From the NCBI RefSeq assembly GCF_900096975.1, contig NZ_FMYQ01000019.1, forward strand, positions 1-64,000: 64,000 nt of DNA, in the 5' to 3' direction. The position numbers were made by a program, and so were the translations under genes. This document shows, one piece after another, positions 33,091 to 41,838 of this stretch. The notes under the pieces were generated by a model. It saw only the letters and a program-made list of their open reading frames with translations. It ran no database searches and was not told the DNA's origin. The number at the start of each line of letters is the position of its first letter. Position 1 is the stretch's first letter. This stretch comes from Paraburkholderia lycopersici. GTDB taxonomy: Bacteria > Pseudomonadota > Gammaproteobacteria > Burkholderiales > Burkholderiaceae.

Positions 33091-34008
33091 TCAAGCTGGC
33101 TTGGCAAACCGGGACAAGGATTCCCTGAGCCGTGGCGTCACGAAGTCGAGAAAGCGCCGTAGCTTGAGCGGCATCATGTTGCGTGAAACATGAACCAGCT
33201 GGATCGGCACCGGGTCGAGCTCGAAGGTATCCAGAACGATCTCGAGCTTCCCGGCGTCAATCGCTTCCGCGACGTGGTAATGCAGCAGTTGCGTGAACCC
33301 GAGACCGCGAATGGCGGCATCGGCAGCCGAATCGGGCGACGACACCTGAAGCCGCGGCGAAATAGGGATGGTGACGAGCCGTCCTGTGTCCGGACACCGG
33401 AAGGTCCAGTCCGGCGAGAGCATCGGGCCGTTGAACACTACGCAGGGCATCTTTGCCAGATCGGCTGGCATTCGGGGAACGCCCTGTTTTGCCAGCAAAT
33501 CAGGGCTTGCGCATATGACCGGGCGAAATGAGCCGACGCGCGTCGCGATCATGCTGCTGTCGGGTAGCCTGCCGATACGTACCGCCACGTCGACGTGAGC
33601 GTCGACCAGATCGACGTTGCGATTTGACTGCGTCAGCGTGATGTCGATCTCCGGAAACTCGTCCAGGAAGTCCAGGATCTCCGGCAGCACATAGAGCCGC
33701 CCGAGAAGCACTGGCGTCGCAATCGTGAGTGCTCCGCGCGGTACGGTGAATTCCCCTGTCGCCTCGCGTTCCTGTTCGGCAACCAGCTCCAGAATCTGTC
33801 GCGCCGTGGCCGCATAGGCCACTCCCGCATCCGTCAACGCCAGCTTGCGTGTCGTACGCGTGAGCAGGCGCGTGCCCAGCTGTTCTTCCAGATCGGTGAT
33901 CCTGCGCGTAAACGTCGGGACCGGCACGTTCATTTCCCGAGCGGCGGCCGAGAAACTCCCTTTTTCGATCGCGGCGAGCAGCATCGTCATGGCTTCGAGT
34001 CGGTCCAC
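33091..34008 (-). CDS. LysR family regulator
   Basis: The 305-residue product has an N-terminal winged helix-turn-helix (LLAAIEKGSFSAAAREMNVP with TFTRRITDLEEQLGTRL) and a substrate-binding C-terminal domain of normal length. The start is assigned to GTG 34008 (VDRLEAM); the next in-frame ATG is 33990. The frame is open to 34251, but the extra N-terminal residues do not fit LysR proteins. It is divergent from the SDR-hydrolase-MFS genes, the usual arrangement in which LysR controls its neighbour. An 18-base palindrome at 34363-34380 just ahead of the SDR gene is the likely target. Confidence 0.88.
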   Translation of the reverse strand: MDRLEAMTMLLAAIEKGSFSAAAREMNVPVPTFTRRITDLEEQLGTRLLTRTTRKLALTDAGVAYAATARQILELVAEQEREATGEFTVPRGALTIATPVLLGRLYVLPEILDFLDEFPEIDITLTQSNRNVDLVDAHVDVAVRIGRLPDSSMIATRVGSFRPVICASPDLLAKQGVPRMPADLAKMPCVVFNGPMLSPDWTFRCPDTGRLVTIPISPRLQVSSPDSAADAAIRGLGFTQLLHYHVAEAIDAGKLEIVLDTFELDPVPIQLVHVSRNMMPLKLRRFLDFVTPRLRESLSRFAKPA

Positions 34009-34362
34009 GTCACTTGTCCATTTTTCGAGGAAATGAAAATCGATTTTAGTGGATTCAACATCGAAGCGCTGGAGGGCATGATGCAGGTCTGGTGATATCA
34101 ATTCGTTTCCCAAGGACTTGCTCATGCCGCCATGGTTGCTTTCGGCAAGGCGTTTATTGTCGGCAACCTCGATCCTGGCGATCGGCCCCATCTCGATCTG
34201 CCGATGACGAAAGCGGCTGCGAAGACATACTCCGGCGGCGCGGAGGGGCATGCGGATGAGTCCCGCTACCAGGCCGCCCGATCCGCGCGGGTTTCAGCGG
34301 CTGGTGGCCGCGACGTGATTCTCCAGTCGTCTCCTGCTGGCGGCATCTTCATTGAAGAATAT

Positions 34363-34380
34363 TAGTAATCCTCTTTACTA
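34363..34380 (+). promoter_or_regulatory. Palindrome before the SDR gene, likely LysR site
   Basis: TAGTAA (34363-34368) and TTACTA (34375-34380) flank six bases, ending 18 bases upstream of the SDR ATG. Its AT-rich symmetry and position in the divergent intergenic region fit a LysR-family binding site that overlaps the promoter. Confidence 0.5.
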
Positions 34381-34398
34381 CTGCATGAAGGAAGCAAA

Positions 34399-35145
34399 AT
34401 GAAGCTGAATAACAAGGTTGCACTGATCACCGGTGGTACGTCGGGCATTGGCCTGGAAACCGCCAAACTTTTCCGTGCCGAAGGCGCCTCGGTCGTCGTG
34501 CTCGGTTCGGATGCGGAGCGTCTCGCGGCGGCCGGCAATGAAATTGGCGGCGATGTATTGCTGCTGTCCGCCGATCTGCGCAAGCCGGCCGATATCGAAC
34601 GCGCTATCGAGGCGGCGCATGCCAGGTTCGGTCGCATCGACGTGGTGTTCGCCAACGCCGGTGCCGGCAAGGTTGCACCGCTTGAGGCTGTCACCACGGA
34701 ACTGATCGACGAACATTTCTCGCTGAATTTCACGGGCCTGTTCCTGACGATCCAGAAGGCCGTTCCGTACATGCCGAAGGGCGGCAGCGTAGTGGCGACG
34801 ACGTCGTTTCTCGACACTGTCGGCATGTCGGGCCTGTCGCTGTTGGCCGCAACGAAAGCGGCTGTCCGGTCGCTGGTCCGCACGTTGGGCGCGGAACTGG
34901 CACCGCGCGGTATCCGCGTGAACGCCGTGAGCCCGGGCGCGATCACGACGCCGTTTTACGGCAAGCTCGGTCTCACCGACGAGCAGCTCGCAGCAACCGC
35001 AGCAGCCATTCAGGCCAAGGTGCCGCTACAGCGCTTCGGCGAGTCGATTGAAATTGCCAGGAGCGCGCTGTTCCTTGCCAGCGACGATTCGTCGTACACG
35101 ACGGGCATCGAGCTGGTGGTCGATGGTGGGTTGACGCAGTTCTAA
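34399..35145 (+). CDS. SDR family oxidoreductase with Leu at the Tyr position
   Basis: The 248-residue SDR has an intact cofactor motif TGGTSGIG (11-18), NAG (86-88) and a normal C-terminal VVDGG. The active-site YxxxK is L149-A-A-T-K153, so the catalytic tyrosine is replaced by leucine. The serine region TTS (134-136) is retained. It may bind NAD(P)H but use an altered mechanism, or be non-catalytic. AAGGA lies 7 bases before the ATG. It heads a group with the exported hydrolase and the MFS exporter and is divergent from the LysR gene. Confidence 0.82.
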   Translation: MKLNNKVALITGGTSGIGLETAKLFRAEGASVVVLGSDAERLAAAGNEIGGDVLLLSADLRKPADIERAIEAAHARFGRIDVVFANAGAGKVAPLEAVTTELIDEHFSLNFTGLFLTIQKAVPYMPKGGSVVATTSFLDTVGMSGLSLLAATKAAVRSLVRTLGAELAPRGIRVNAVSPGAITTPFYGKLGLTDEQLAATAAAIQAKVPLQRFGESIEIARSALFLASDDSSYTTGIELVVDGGLTQF

Positions 35146-35269
35146 GGATCGGTCAGCACTCCTGCCGGAACAGGGTACGAGAGGTGGGGTTGCTGACATT
35201 TCCTCCCGTCAGGCCTTGCACGCGCCGTCCGCAGTCCAGACAGAGTTTTTAGACAGGCAGAACCTGAAG

Positions 35270-36211
35270 ATGAAAACGCACATTCTTTTGGCAGCAACGG
35301 CGGCGCTGACCACCGGCGTGGCGGCACAGGCGGCACCCCTGGCGTCGATTTCGAGCACGACTTCCTACCATCGTGCCACGGTCGGCGGCATACGGATCTT
35401 CTATCGGGAGGCCGGTCATCAGGACGCGCCGACAATCGTGTTGCTTCATGGTTTTCCGTCTTCGTCACGCGAATTCGATTCGCTGATCCCGCTGCTGGCG
35501 ACGCGCTATCACCTGATCGCTCCGGATTTCCCGGGCTTTGGTCAGAGCGATGCCCCGTCTCCGGCCGCGTACGCATACACGTTCGATCACCTTGCGCAGA
35601 CGACCAGCGATTTGCTCGATCAGATCGGAGTCAGCCGCTACAGCCTGTACCTCCACGACTACGGCGGCCCGGTCGGCTTCCGGATCATGGCGGCGCATCC
35701 CGAACGGGTGCAGGCGCTGATTATCCAGAATGCCAATGCCTACAGTGAGGGACTCGGGGTGAAGTGGAAGGGCATCGCTCAATACTGGGCCGATCCCAAG
35801 GCGCACCCCGACGTGCTCGATACATTCATCTCGTTTGCCGCGACCGAGCAGCGGCACACGGCCGGCACGTCGCATCCGGAACGATACGATCCCGACACGT
35901 GGACCGACGAATACGCACACCTGTCGCGTCCGGGGCAACGCGAGATCCAGGGGGCGCTGCTATACGACTACCGGACGAACGTCGCTTCGTATCCGGCATG
36001 GCAGGCATGGCTGCGCGCGCACAGGCCACCGACCCTGGTGGTATGGGGCAAGAACGATCCGTCGTTCATCGCGTCGGGCGCCGAAGCCTACGGGCGGGAT
36101 TTGCCCAATGCGGAAATTCATCTGCTCGACGCAGGGCATTTCGCATTCGACGAACAAGTCGACGAGATCGCGAGCCTGATGCTCGATTTCCTGAAGAGGA
36201 ACGGCTACTGA
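35270..36211 (+). CDS. Exported alpha/beta-hydrolase
   Basis: The 313-residue product begins with a cleavable-looking signal peptide (MKTHILLAATAALTTGVAAQ, cut probably near Ala21-Ala22), which predicts a periplasmic location. The mature enzyme is an epoxide-hydrolase/dehalogenase-like alpha/beta-hydrolase: HGFPSSS near 60-66, nucleophile D130 in LHDYGGPVG, a GKNDPS acid region and a GHFAF histidine. It is similar to the N-terminal half of the fusion at 31474-32913, so the two may be paralogues that act in different compartments. It follows the SDR gene by 124 bases. Confidence 0.84.
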   Translation: MKTHILLAATAALTTGVAAQAAPLASISSTTSYHRATVGGIRIFYREAGHQDAPTIVLLHGFPSSSREFDSLIPLLATRYHLIAPDFPGFGQSDAPSPAAYAYTFDHLAQTTSDLLDQIGVSRYSLYLHDYGGPVGFRIMAAHPERVQALIIQNANAYSEGLGVKWKGIAQYWADPKAHPDVLDTFISFAATEQRHTAGTSHPERYDPDTWTDEYAHLSRPGQREIQGALLYDYRTNVASYPAWQAWLRAHRPPTLVVWGKNDPSFIASGAEAYGRDLPNAEIHLLDAGHFAFDEQVDEIASLMLDFLKRNGY

Positions 36212-36468
36212 TAGCGGCCTGGGCGTGGTGGCAAGCCCCCGGCTCGCCGCGCCGATCGCAGAGAAGAGACGCCGGAGGTCGTTATGGAACACGTCCTGGT
36301 ATTCCCCAGCCGCCGGCCAGGCATTCCGTACATGGGGCTCTGCGGCATCTACCTAGACCGGGTTCTGGGGAGACGCAGTCAGGCTGCCATGAGCTGAATG
36401 CGTCCTCCGAGCAGGGTTGCACGACGCGGCCCGACCATCATCTGTTTGTTCAGTAAAAAGGATTCGCC

Positions 36469-37653
36469 ATGGATCGCCGTCTTCTTGTACTTGCTCTCGG
36501 CATGTTTGCGCTGGGCACCGACAGCTTTGTCGTCGCAGGCATCTTGCCGCAGATTTCGCGCGCATTCCACGCGAGCATTGGTGCGGCTGGCCAGATGACC
36601 ACGGCTTACGCGCTTACCTATGCGTTGCTCGCGCCGACGATTGCGGCATTGGCTGCCGGCGTGCCGCGCAAGAAACTGATGCTCGTCGGTCTGGGGTTAT
36701 TCGTTGTTTCGAATCTGGCGACGACGATCGTGCATGGCCTCGGCGCCGCGCTGCTATCTCGCGTGCTGGCCGGCGTGGGCGCAGCAACCTTCTCGCCGAC
36801 AGCGACGGGGGCAGGGGCCATGCTCGTGCCGCCGGAGCGTCGCGGCTTTGCTTTGTCTATCATCGTTGCCGGACTCACGACGGCTACCGCCCTCGGTTCT
36901 CCCATTGGCGCGGTTATCGGCGGGCTTAGCGACTGGCGGTGGACGCTTGTGTTTGTTGCCGCATTGGGCGCCGTTGCGTTCATCGGCGTGTGGGCGCTCT
37001 TGCCCGAGATGCCGCTTGCGCCCGCCATTACGCTCGGAAAGCGCGTTGCGCCGATTGCCGATTCGCGTGTGGCATTGACATTGGCGACGACACTGCTTGC
37101 GATGAGCGGCATTTTCACCGTCTACACCTATTTTTCTGTCGTGTTTGATCGTGCCGTAGGCGGCCAGGCCATCGTGTTGGGCGTGTTGCTGGTGATGTGG
37201 GGAGCCGCCGGCACGGCATCCAATCTCCTTGCGGGGCGGCTGATCGACTCGATCGGCTCGCATAAGGTGATCGTTCTGATGCTGGGGTTACTTGTGGCAG
37301 ATATCGCGGCGTTTCCATGGACGGGAGCCCATGTCTGGAGCGCCGCGTTAGCCATTGCCGTCTGGGGCGCGTGCGGTTGGGGGATACTCGTCCCGCAACA
37401 GCACCGGCTCGTTACGTTGGCGCCGGCTATCGCGCCGGTGCTTATCGGGCTCAATACGGCCGGAACCTATTTCGGTGTGACGCTGGCGGGCATTATCGGG
37501 GCAGCCGTGATTCCGGTCGTTGGAGGGCATCGTCTCGGGTTCGTAGCGGCAGCGCTGGTGGCGATTGCATTGTTGGTATCCGAACTCGCGACGCGACGCA
37601 TCATGACTGCATCCAGGCGGCAGCCAGTCGAGATCGTCTCATCGGTCCGGTGA
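36469..37653 (+). CDS. MFS drug/proton antiporter (DHA1-like)
   Basis: The 394-residue product has about twelve hydrophobic helices. It starts with the DHA1 signature LALGMFALGTDSFVVAGILP in helix 1. A cytoplasmic loop after helix 2 with GVPRKKLML corresponds to motif A, and a Pro-Ile-Gly-Ala stretch in helix 5 matches motif C of antiporters. This group includes AraJ- and Cmr-like exporters of drugs and metabolites. AAGGA lies 8-9 bases before the ATG. It ends the SDR-hydrolase-MFS series opposite LysR and could export the substrate or product of those enzymes. Confidence 0.87.
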   Translation: MDRRLLVLALGMFALGTDSFVVAGILPQISRAFHASIGAAGQMTTAYALTYALLAPTIAALAAGVPRKKLMLVGLGLFVVSNLATTIVHGLGAALLSRVLAGVGAATFSPTATGAGAMLVPPERRGFALSIIVAGLTTATALGSPIGAVIGGLSDWRWTLVFVAALGAVAFIGVWALLPEMPLAPAITLGKRVAPIADSRVALTLATTLLAMSGIFTVYTYFSVVFDRAVGGQAIVLGVLLVMWGAAGTASNLLAGRLIDSIGSHKVIVLMLGLLVADIAAFPWTGAHVWSAALAIAVWGACGWGILVPQQHRLVTLAPAIAPVLIGLNTAGTYFGVTLAGIIGAAVIPVVGGHRLGFVAAALVAIALLVSELATRRIMTASRRQPVEIVSSVR

Positions 37654-37826
37654 CGCAGGGGTAGTCGGGGATGCTTGTTGCGCGGGTGATGGTCATATTT
37701 CGTGTTGCGCCGCTTTCGCGCTCGACAATCGCCCGACCCTGCGAATTTTTCGTCCAGTTGCTGCGCGCATGCCTCCGCATGTGGGGAGAGCGGCGTACAG
37801 GCGCGCAGCGGCAAAGCCGTTCAGCA

Positions 37827-37859
37827 AGCCGGGCGATCGGAGCGATCGGAGTCCCGGCT
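37827..37859 (-). terminator. Possible hairpin after the sugar-binding protein gene
   Basis: AGCCGGG (37827-37833) and CCCGGCT (37853-37859) form a stem 19 bases beyond the minus-strand stop at 37878. The loop holds two copies of GATCGGAG. The T-tract is poor, so termination may be partial. Confidence 0.45.
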
Positions 37860-37877
37860 CGCGCGTGGCGGTTGTGC

Positions 37878-38870
37878 TCAATGCTTGAGGCACGTATCGG
37901 CGTTCTTCCAGGTGCACACGTCGAGGCCGGTGTGGACGATGGGCTTCACCGTCTTCCCCTGCGCCAGGTCACGCATCACCATCGCCGCCTGGTAGCCCAT
38001 TTCCTCGGGCCGCTGCCCGACCAGCGCATTGACCTTGTGATCCTTGAGCGCCTGCAGTTCGGGCCCGAGCGTATCGGCTGAAACGATCGCGAACTGGCCG
38101 TTCCGGATCTTGTCCATGATCGGCGTGACGACCTGCGAATAGGCCTCGGGAGCGAAAAGCGGCCAGCCGCCCTCGAACACGAACGCCTGGAGACCGGTGG
38201 CGTTCGCCGTGAGCGTGTCCTGCATCATCTGGTTCGCCTTTGCGGCGTCGTCGTTCACGTAGAGCGGACAAGCGCTGATCTCGTGCCAGTTGTTCTCGCC
38301 CGCCAGCTTCTTGATTCCCTTCTTGCCCGAGAGCGCGTCGCGCGTGCCCTGGGCGCGCTGGTTGATGTTCTCGGCCGCCGGATTGCCCATCACGAGGCAG
38401 ATGTTGCCGCCCTTGGGCATCAGCGTCTTCAACTGCTCGCCGAGCTTGACGCCCAGCTCGTAATTGTCGGTGCCGACGTAAGACTTGCGCAGCGACTGGT
38501 CCTTCGGCAGCAAGTCGGCATCCGCGGTGATGATGGGGATTTTCGTGTTGCGGCGGCGGATCACTTCCGCGATGGCCGGCGCGTTCGACGGCGAAATCGC
38601 GATCGCCGAGACGCCCTTGGTCAGCAGGTCGTCGACGATCTGCACTTCGGCGCTTTCATCGGCCGCAGTGGCGGGCCCTGTGTAGTAGCACGTGTAGCCC
38701 TGCTTGCCGAGTTCCTTGTTCGCCCGGTCGCAGCCCTGATGCATGAGGTCGAAGTAGGGGTTGTCGAGGCCCTTCACGACCAGCGCGAGGGTCTTGTCGG
38801 CTGCATGGGCGGAAGAGGCCAGCATGGCGAGCCCTCCGATCGCAGCGAGATACTTCCACGCTTTCTTCAT
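37878..38870 (-). CDS. Sugar ABC transporter, periplasmic binding protein
   Basis: The 330-residue product has a signal peptide (MKKAWKYLAAIGGLAMLASS, cleavage near AHA) and a type-1 periplasmic binding fold like RbsB: KTLALVVKGLDNPYFD, then GCDRANKELG, then a hinge IAISPSNAPA. It belongs to the ribose/galactose/fructose-type (CUT2) importer group, but the sugar cannot be fixed. The start has a strong AGGAGGAAACC ribosome site. It is the last gene of the ATPase-permease-binding-protein operon, and a hairpin follows its stop codon. Confidence 0.88.
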   Translation of the reverse strand: MKKAWKYLAAIGGLAMLASSAHAADKTLALVVKGLDNPYFDLMHQGCDRANKELGKQGYTCYYTGPATAADESAEVQIVDDLLTKGVSAIAISPSNAPAIAEVIRRRNTKIPIITADADLLPKDQSLRKSYVGTDNYELGVKLGEQLKTLMPKGGNICLVMGNPAAENINQRAQGTRDALSGKKGIKKLAGENNWHEISACPLYVNDDAAKANQMMQDTLTANATGLQAFVFEGGWPLFAPEAYSQVVTPIMDKIRNGQFAIVSADTLGPELQALKDHKVNALVGQRPEEMGYQAAMVMRDLAQGKTVKPIVHTGLDVCTWKNADTCLKH

Positions 38871-39078
38871 GGTTTCCTCCTGTTCGGCGCCGCTTGCGCG
38901 GCGCGCATGTCTCGTACGGTTTTCGTCGTCGGATGGAAAGCCCGCGCCCGTGCCTCGGGCTTCCTGCGGAACCTCGTGCTTCTTGTGACGGCCGGCGTCC
39001 GGCGGTTCCGCGTCTTGACCGTCCGCGCTGCCTGCATGGGCGCGCGGCGCTCGTCGCGGCCGCGCGCCCAAAGGTCGT

Positions 39079-40104
39079 TCAGTCTCCTTGCCGATCGCCG
39101 CCAAGCCGGTTGAACAGCACGGCGACGATGATGAAGCCGCCCACGACCGTTCCTTGCCAGAACGAATCGACGCCGAGCAGGATCAGGCTGTTGCGGATCA
39201 CCTCGATGAGCGCGGCGCCGACGATGGTGCCAAAGGCGCTGCCCACGCCGCCTGCGAGATTGGTGCCCCCGATCACGGTTGCGGCGATCACGCGCAGTTC
39301 GTCGCCGGTGCCAAGGCCTGTCGTCACCGCGCCGAGCCAGCCGACTTCGAGAACGGCAGCGACGCCCGCCATGAGGCCGCCGAGCACATACACCGAGCAG
39401 ATCACGCGCCTTACCGGCACGCCGGTGAGATTGGCCGCATGGCGATTGCCGCCGACCGCGAAAACGTAACGACCCCAGCGCGTAAAGGCGAAGGCAAACC
39501 AGAACAGCACGCCGAGGACGATCAGAAACCAGACGGGATTGGCGACGCCGAGCGTCTTGCCGCCGCCGAGCGCAAGGAGCATCCTGCCGTCCGGCCCGAA
39601 GTCGAAAATGGTGCGGCTGCCCGAGATCACGAGCGCGAGGCTGCGGCCGACGCTCAGCATGCCGAGCGTCACAACGAAAGGTTGCATGTCGAGATACGCG
39701 ATGAGCAGGCCGTTCACGAGCCCGACCAGTCCGGCGGTGAAAAGCCCGAGCCCGATGCCGGCCCAGATCGGATAGCCCGCGTTCATGGCGACCGAGAGCA
39801 CGATCCCGCTCAGGCCGATCGTCGAGCCGACCGAAATGTCGATGCCGCCCGTCACGATCACGGCCATCATGCCAAGCGCGACGATGGCGACGAAGGCGAA
39901 ATTGCGCGTGACGTTGAACAGGTTCTGCTGCGTGGCGAAAGTCGAAGTCGCGATCGAGAGCAGCACGCACGCGACGACCGTGGCGAGCACTACCCAGAAC
40001 ACCTGGCTCGCGAGCAGTCCCGCCCAGCGGGTATGGGTCTGCGCCGATTGGGGGTCGTCAAGCAAGGTTGGCATGGGGCGGGGCCTTTGCGGCGCATCGT
40101 TCAA
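39079..40104 (-). CDS. Sugar ABC transporter permease (RbsC-like)
   Basis: The 341-residue product is an inner-membrane permease of the CUT2 group with about 8-10 hydrophobic helices and the family motif VTGGIDISVGSTIGLSG (about 79-95). The start may be TTG 40104, with GGAG at 8 bases, or ATG 40074 (MPTLLDDP), with AAAGG nearby. Homologues commonly begin close to the latter. It lies 54 bases after the ATPase gene and 208 bases before the binding-protein start. Confidence 0.87.
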   Translation of the reverse strand: MNDAPQRPRPMPTLLDDPQSAQTHTRWAGLLASQVFWVVLATVVACVLLSIATSTFATQQNLFNVTRNFAFVAIVALGMMAVIVTGGIDISVGSTIGLSGIVLSVAMNAGYPIWAGIGLGLFTAGLVGLVNGLLIAYLDMQPFVVTLGMLSVGRSLALVISGSRTIFDFGPDGRMLLALGGGKTLGVANPVWFLIVLGVLFWFAFAFTRWGRYVFAVGGNRHAANLTGVPVRRVICSVYVLGGLMAGVAAVLEVGWLGAVTTGLGTGDELRVIAATVIGGTNLAGGVGSAFGTIVGAALIEVIRNSLILLGVDSFWQGTVVGGFIIVAVLFNRLGGDRQGD

Positions 40105-40158
40105 TTTCGGGTCTCCCTGGCTTTCTTTGGTGCCCCTGCAAAGCCGTGCGCGGCGGTT

Positions 40159-40899
40159 TCAGGCGGCGGCGATCGCTCCGGTGATGAGACCGGTGACTTC
40201 TTCCGGAGAGGACGCTTCGGTTTGCTTGTCCGCGACCTTGTGCCCGCGCCGCATGACGACCACGCGGTGGGCGACCTCGAAAACGTCAGGCATGCGGTGA
40301 CTGATGAGAATGACGGCGATGCCATGCTCGGACAGGCGTTTGATGAGATCGAGCACTTGCGTCACCTGGCGCACGCTGATCGCGGCGGTCGGTTCGTCCA
40401 TCAGCACGAGCCGCGCCTCCGAGAGGCGCGTGCGCGCGATCGCCACGGCCTGGCGCTGCCCGCCCGACATCTGCCGGACGAGGTCGCGCGGGCGTGTCTC
40501 GGATTTCAGTTCCTTGAAAAGCTCGGCGGCGCGCCGGTACATGGCCGCATGATCGAGCACGCGAAAAGGCCAGATGCCGATGCGCGGCTCGCGGCCCAGA
40601 AAGACGTTGGCGGCTGCCGTGAGGTTGTCGCAGAGCGCGAGATCCTGATAGACGACTTCGATGCCCTTCGCGCGGGCGTCGACGGGACGGTTGAAATGGA
40701 CGGGCTTGCCGTCGATGAGGATTTCGCCGTGAGAGGGCGGGAAGTTGCCGGCGATGACCTTCACCAGTGTCGACTTGCCGGCCCCGTTGTCTCCCATGAG
40801 CCCCACCACCTGGCCCGGCTCCAGGCTGAGCGTCACGTCGGTCAGCGCATGAATGGCGCCGAAGTGCCGGGAAACGTCTCTGAGCTCAAGAAGACTCAT
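40159..40899 (-). CDS. Sugar ABC transporter ATPase, single-domain
   Basis: The 246-residue product is one ABC nucleotide-binding domain: Walker A GDNGAGKS, Q-loop VYQDLALCD, signature MSGGQRQAVAIAR and Walker B LVLMDEPTAAI. CUT2 importers often use a double ATPase (RbsA), but FrcA-type systems have a single domain, as here. It is the first gene of the operon. No strong ribosome site precedes the ATG at 40899. Confidence 0.88.
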   Translation of the reverse strand: MSLLELRDVSRHFGAIHALTDVTLSLEPGQVVGLMGDNGAGKSTLVKVIAGNFPPSHGEILIDGKPVHFNRPVDARAKGIEVVYQDLALCDNLTAAANVFLGREPRIGIWPFRVLDHAAMYRRAAELFKELKSETRPRDLVRQMSGGQRQAVAIARTRLSEARLVLMDEPTAAISVRQVTQVLDLIKRLSEHGIAVILISHRMPDVFEVAHRVVVMRRGHKVADKQTEASSPEEVTGLITGAIAAA

Positions 40900-41110
40900 G
40901 GACTGTCGCGCTCGCTCTTGTGGTGCCGCCCGTTGCCGTGGCGAAGGGCGGCCGTAGACGTGCTATCCAGCCTGTTTTTTAGAGCACGATGGCGCTTTTA
41001 GCAAGACTATTTCATCGCCCCCTCAAACGGGGCCACCTGCCGGGCGCCGATGAGATAAAATTGCGTTTTCGCCGAAGAACCCCGCTGGACGGGCCTGACG
41101 CGCGCCTGGC

Positions 41111-41584
41111 TCATGCCTCCAGCGGCATCGCACTCGTTCCCTTCAACTCATCGAGGCACACGATCGACTGCACGCTGTTCACGCCGGGTGCGCGCATCAG
41201 CGTGTCGAGCAGGAATTCGGAAAGCGCCTTGAGGTCGCGCGCCACCACCTTCAGCACGTAGTCGATATCGCCAGTCACGGAGTAGCACTCCTGCACCTGC
41301 GGCAACGTCGCGACGAGTTCCTTGAACTTCACGAGCTCGCGCATGTGCCCGCGCTCCATCGTCACCTGAATGAAGGCGACCACGCCGAAGCCTAGCATCT
41401 GCGCGTCGAGGCGCGTCTCGTAGCGGCGGATCACGCCGAGCTCCTCGAGCCGCCGGTGACGCCTGAGCGTCTGCGCGGGCGAGAGCTTGATCGCGGCCGC
41501 GAGTTCGAGATTCGAGGCGCGGCCGTGCTCCTGGAGCGCGGCGAGTAGCCGCATGTCGATCGTGTCGAGCGCGAGATTTTGCAT
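41111..41584 (-). CDS. Lrp/AsnC family regulator
   Basis: The 157-residue product has an N-terminal helix-turn-helix (LLAALQEHGRASNLELAAAI then LSPAQTLRRHRRLEELG) and a C-terminal RAM ligand-binding domain (FGVVAFIQVTMERG, SVTGDIDYVLKVV). It is divergent from the amino-acid permease-aminotransferase pair. Lrp/AsnC members normally sense an amino acid and control the neighbouring operon, here probably aromatic amino-acid uptake and catabolism. The 254-base intergenic region should hold its sites. Confidence 0.9.
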   Translation of the reverse strand: MQNLALDTIDMRLLAALQEHGRASNLELAAAIKLSPAQTLRRHRRLEELGVIRRYETRLDAQMLGFGVVAFIQVTMERGHMRELVKFKELVATLPQVQECYSVTGDIDYVLKVVARDLKALSEFLLDTLMRAPGVNSVQSIVCLDELKGTSAMPLEA

Positions 41585-41838
41585 TTATCTTGCGTTGGGT
41601 GAGGTCAAGGCGAGACAGAATTGTATCAATCAGGGTTTGCCTGCGTACGAGATGAAATCCTATTTTCTTGTGTCAACTATACACTGGGCGCACCCGATCG
41701 GGCTGGCAGCCAATACCGTCAAGCCTGGCAGCGCGCCGGCGCAGAATGTTGTGCGCGCAATTTTATTTCGTGTAGCGGAGCCAGCGTCCTACCCGGATGC
41801 CTTGGCCTCGTGTAGATAAGTCGGAGACAGGAAGAGAC

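Noticed and set aside
34132-34365. 77-codon frame in the LysR-SDR intergenic region
   Set aside because: No ribosome site; its composition does not resemble a protein family, and the region should hold divergent promoters.
36284-36397. 37-codon frame (MEHVLVFPSRRPG...) between hydrolase and MFS genes
   Set aside because: Too short, with no recognised family; possibly a gene remnant, but not enough to call.
39088-41001. Long plus-strand open frame opposite the sugar ABC transporter genes
   Set aside because: Its sequence is rich in His/Asp/Glu/Arg, as expected of the antisense of a GC-rich gene, and it lies opposite well-supported permease and ATPase genes.
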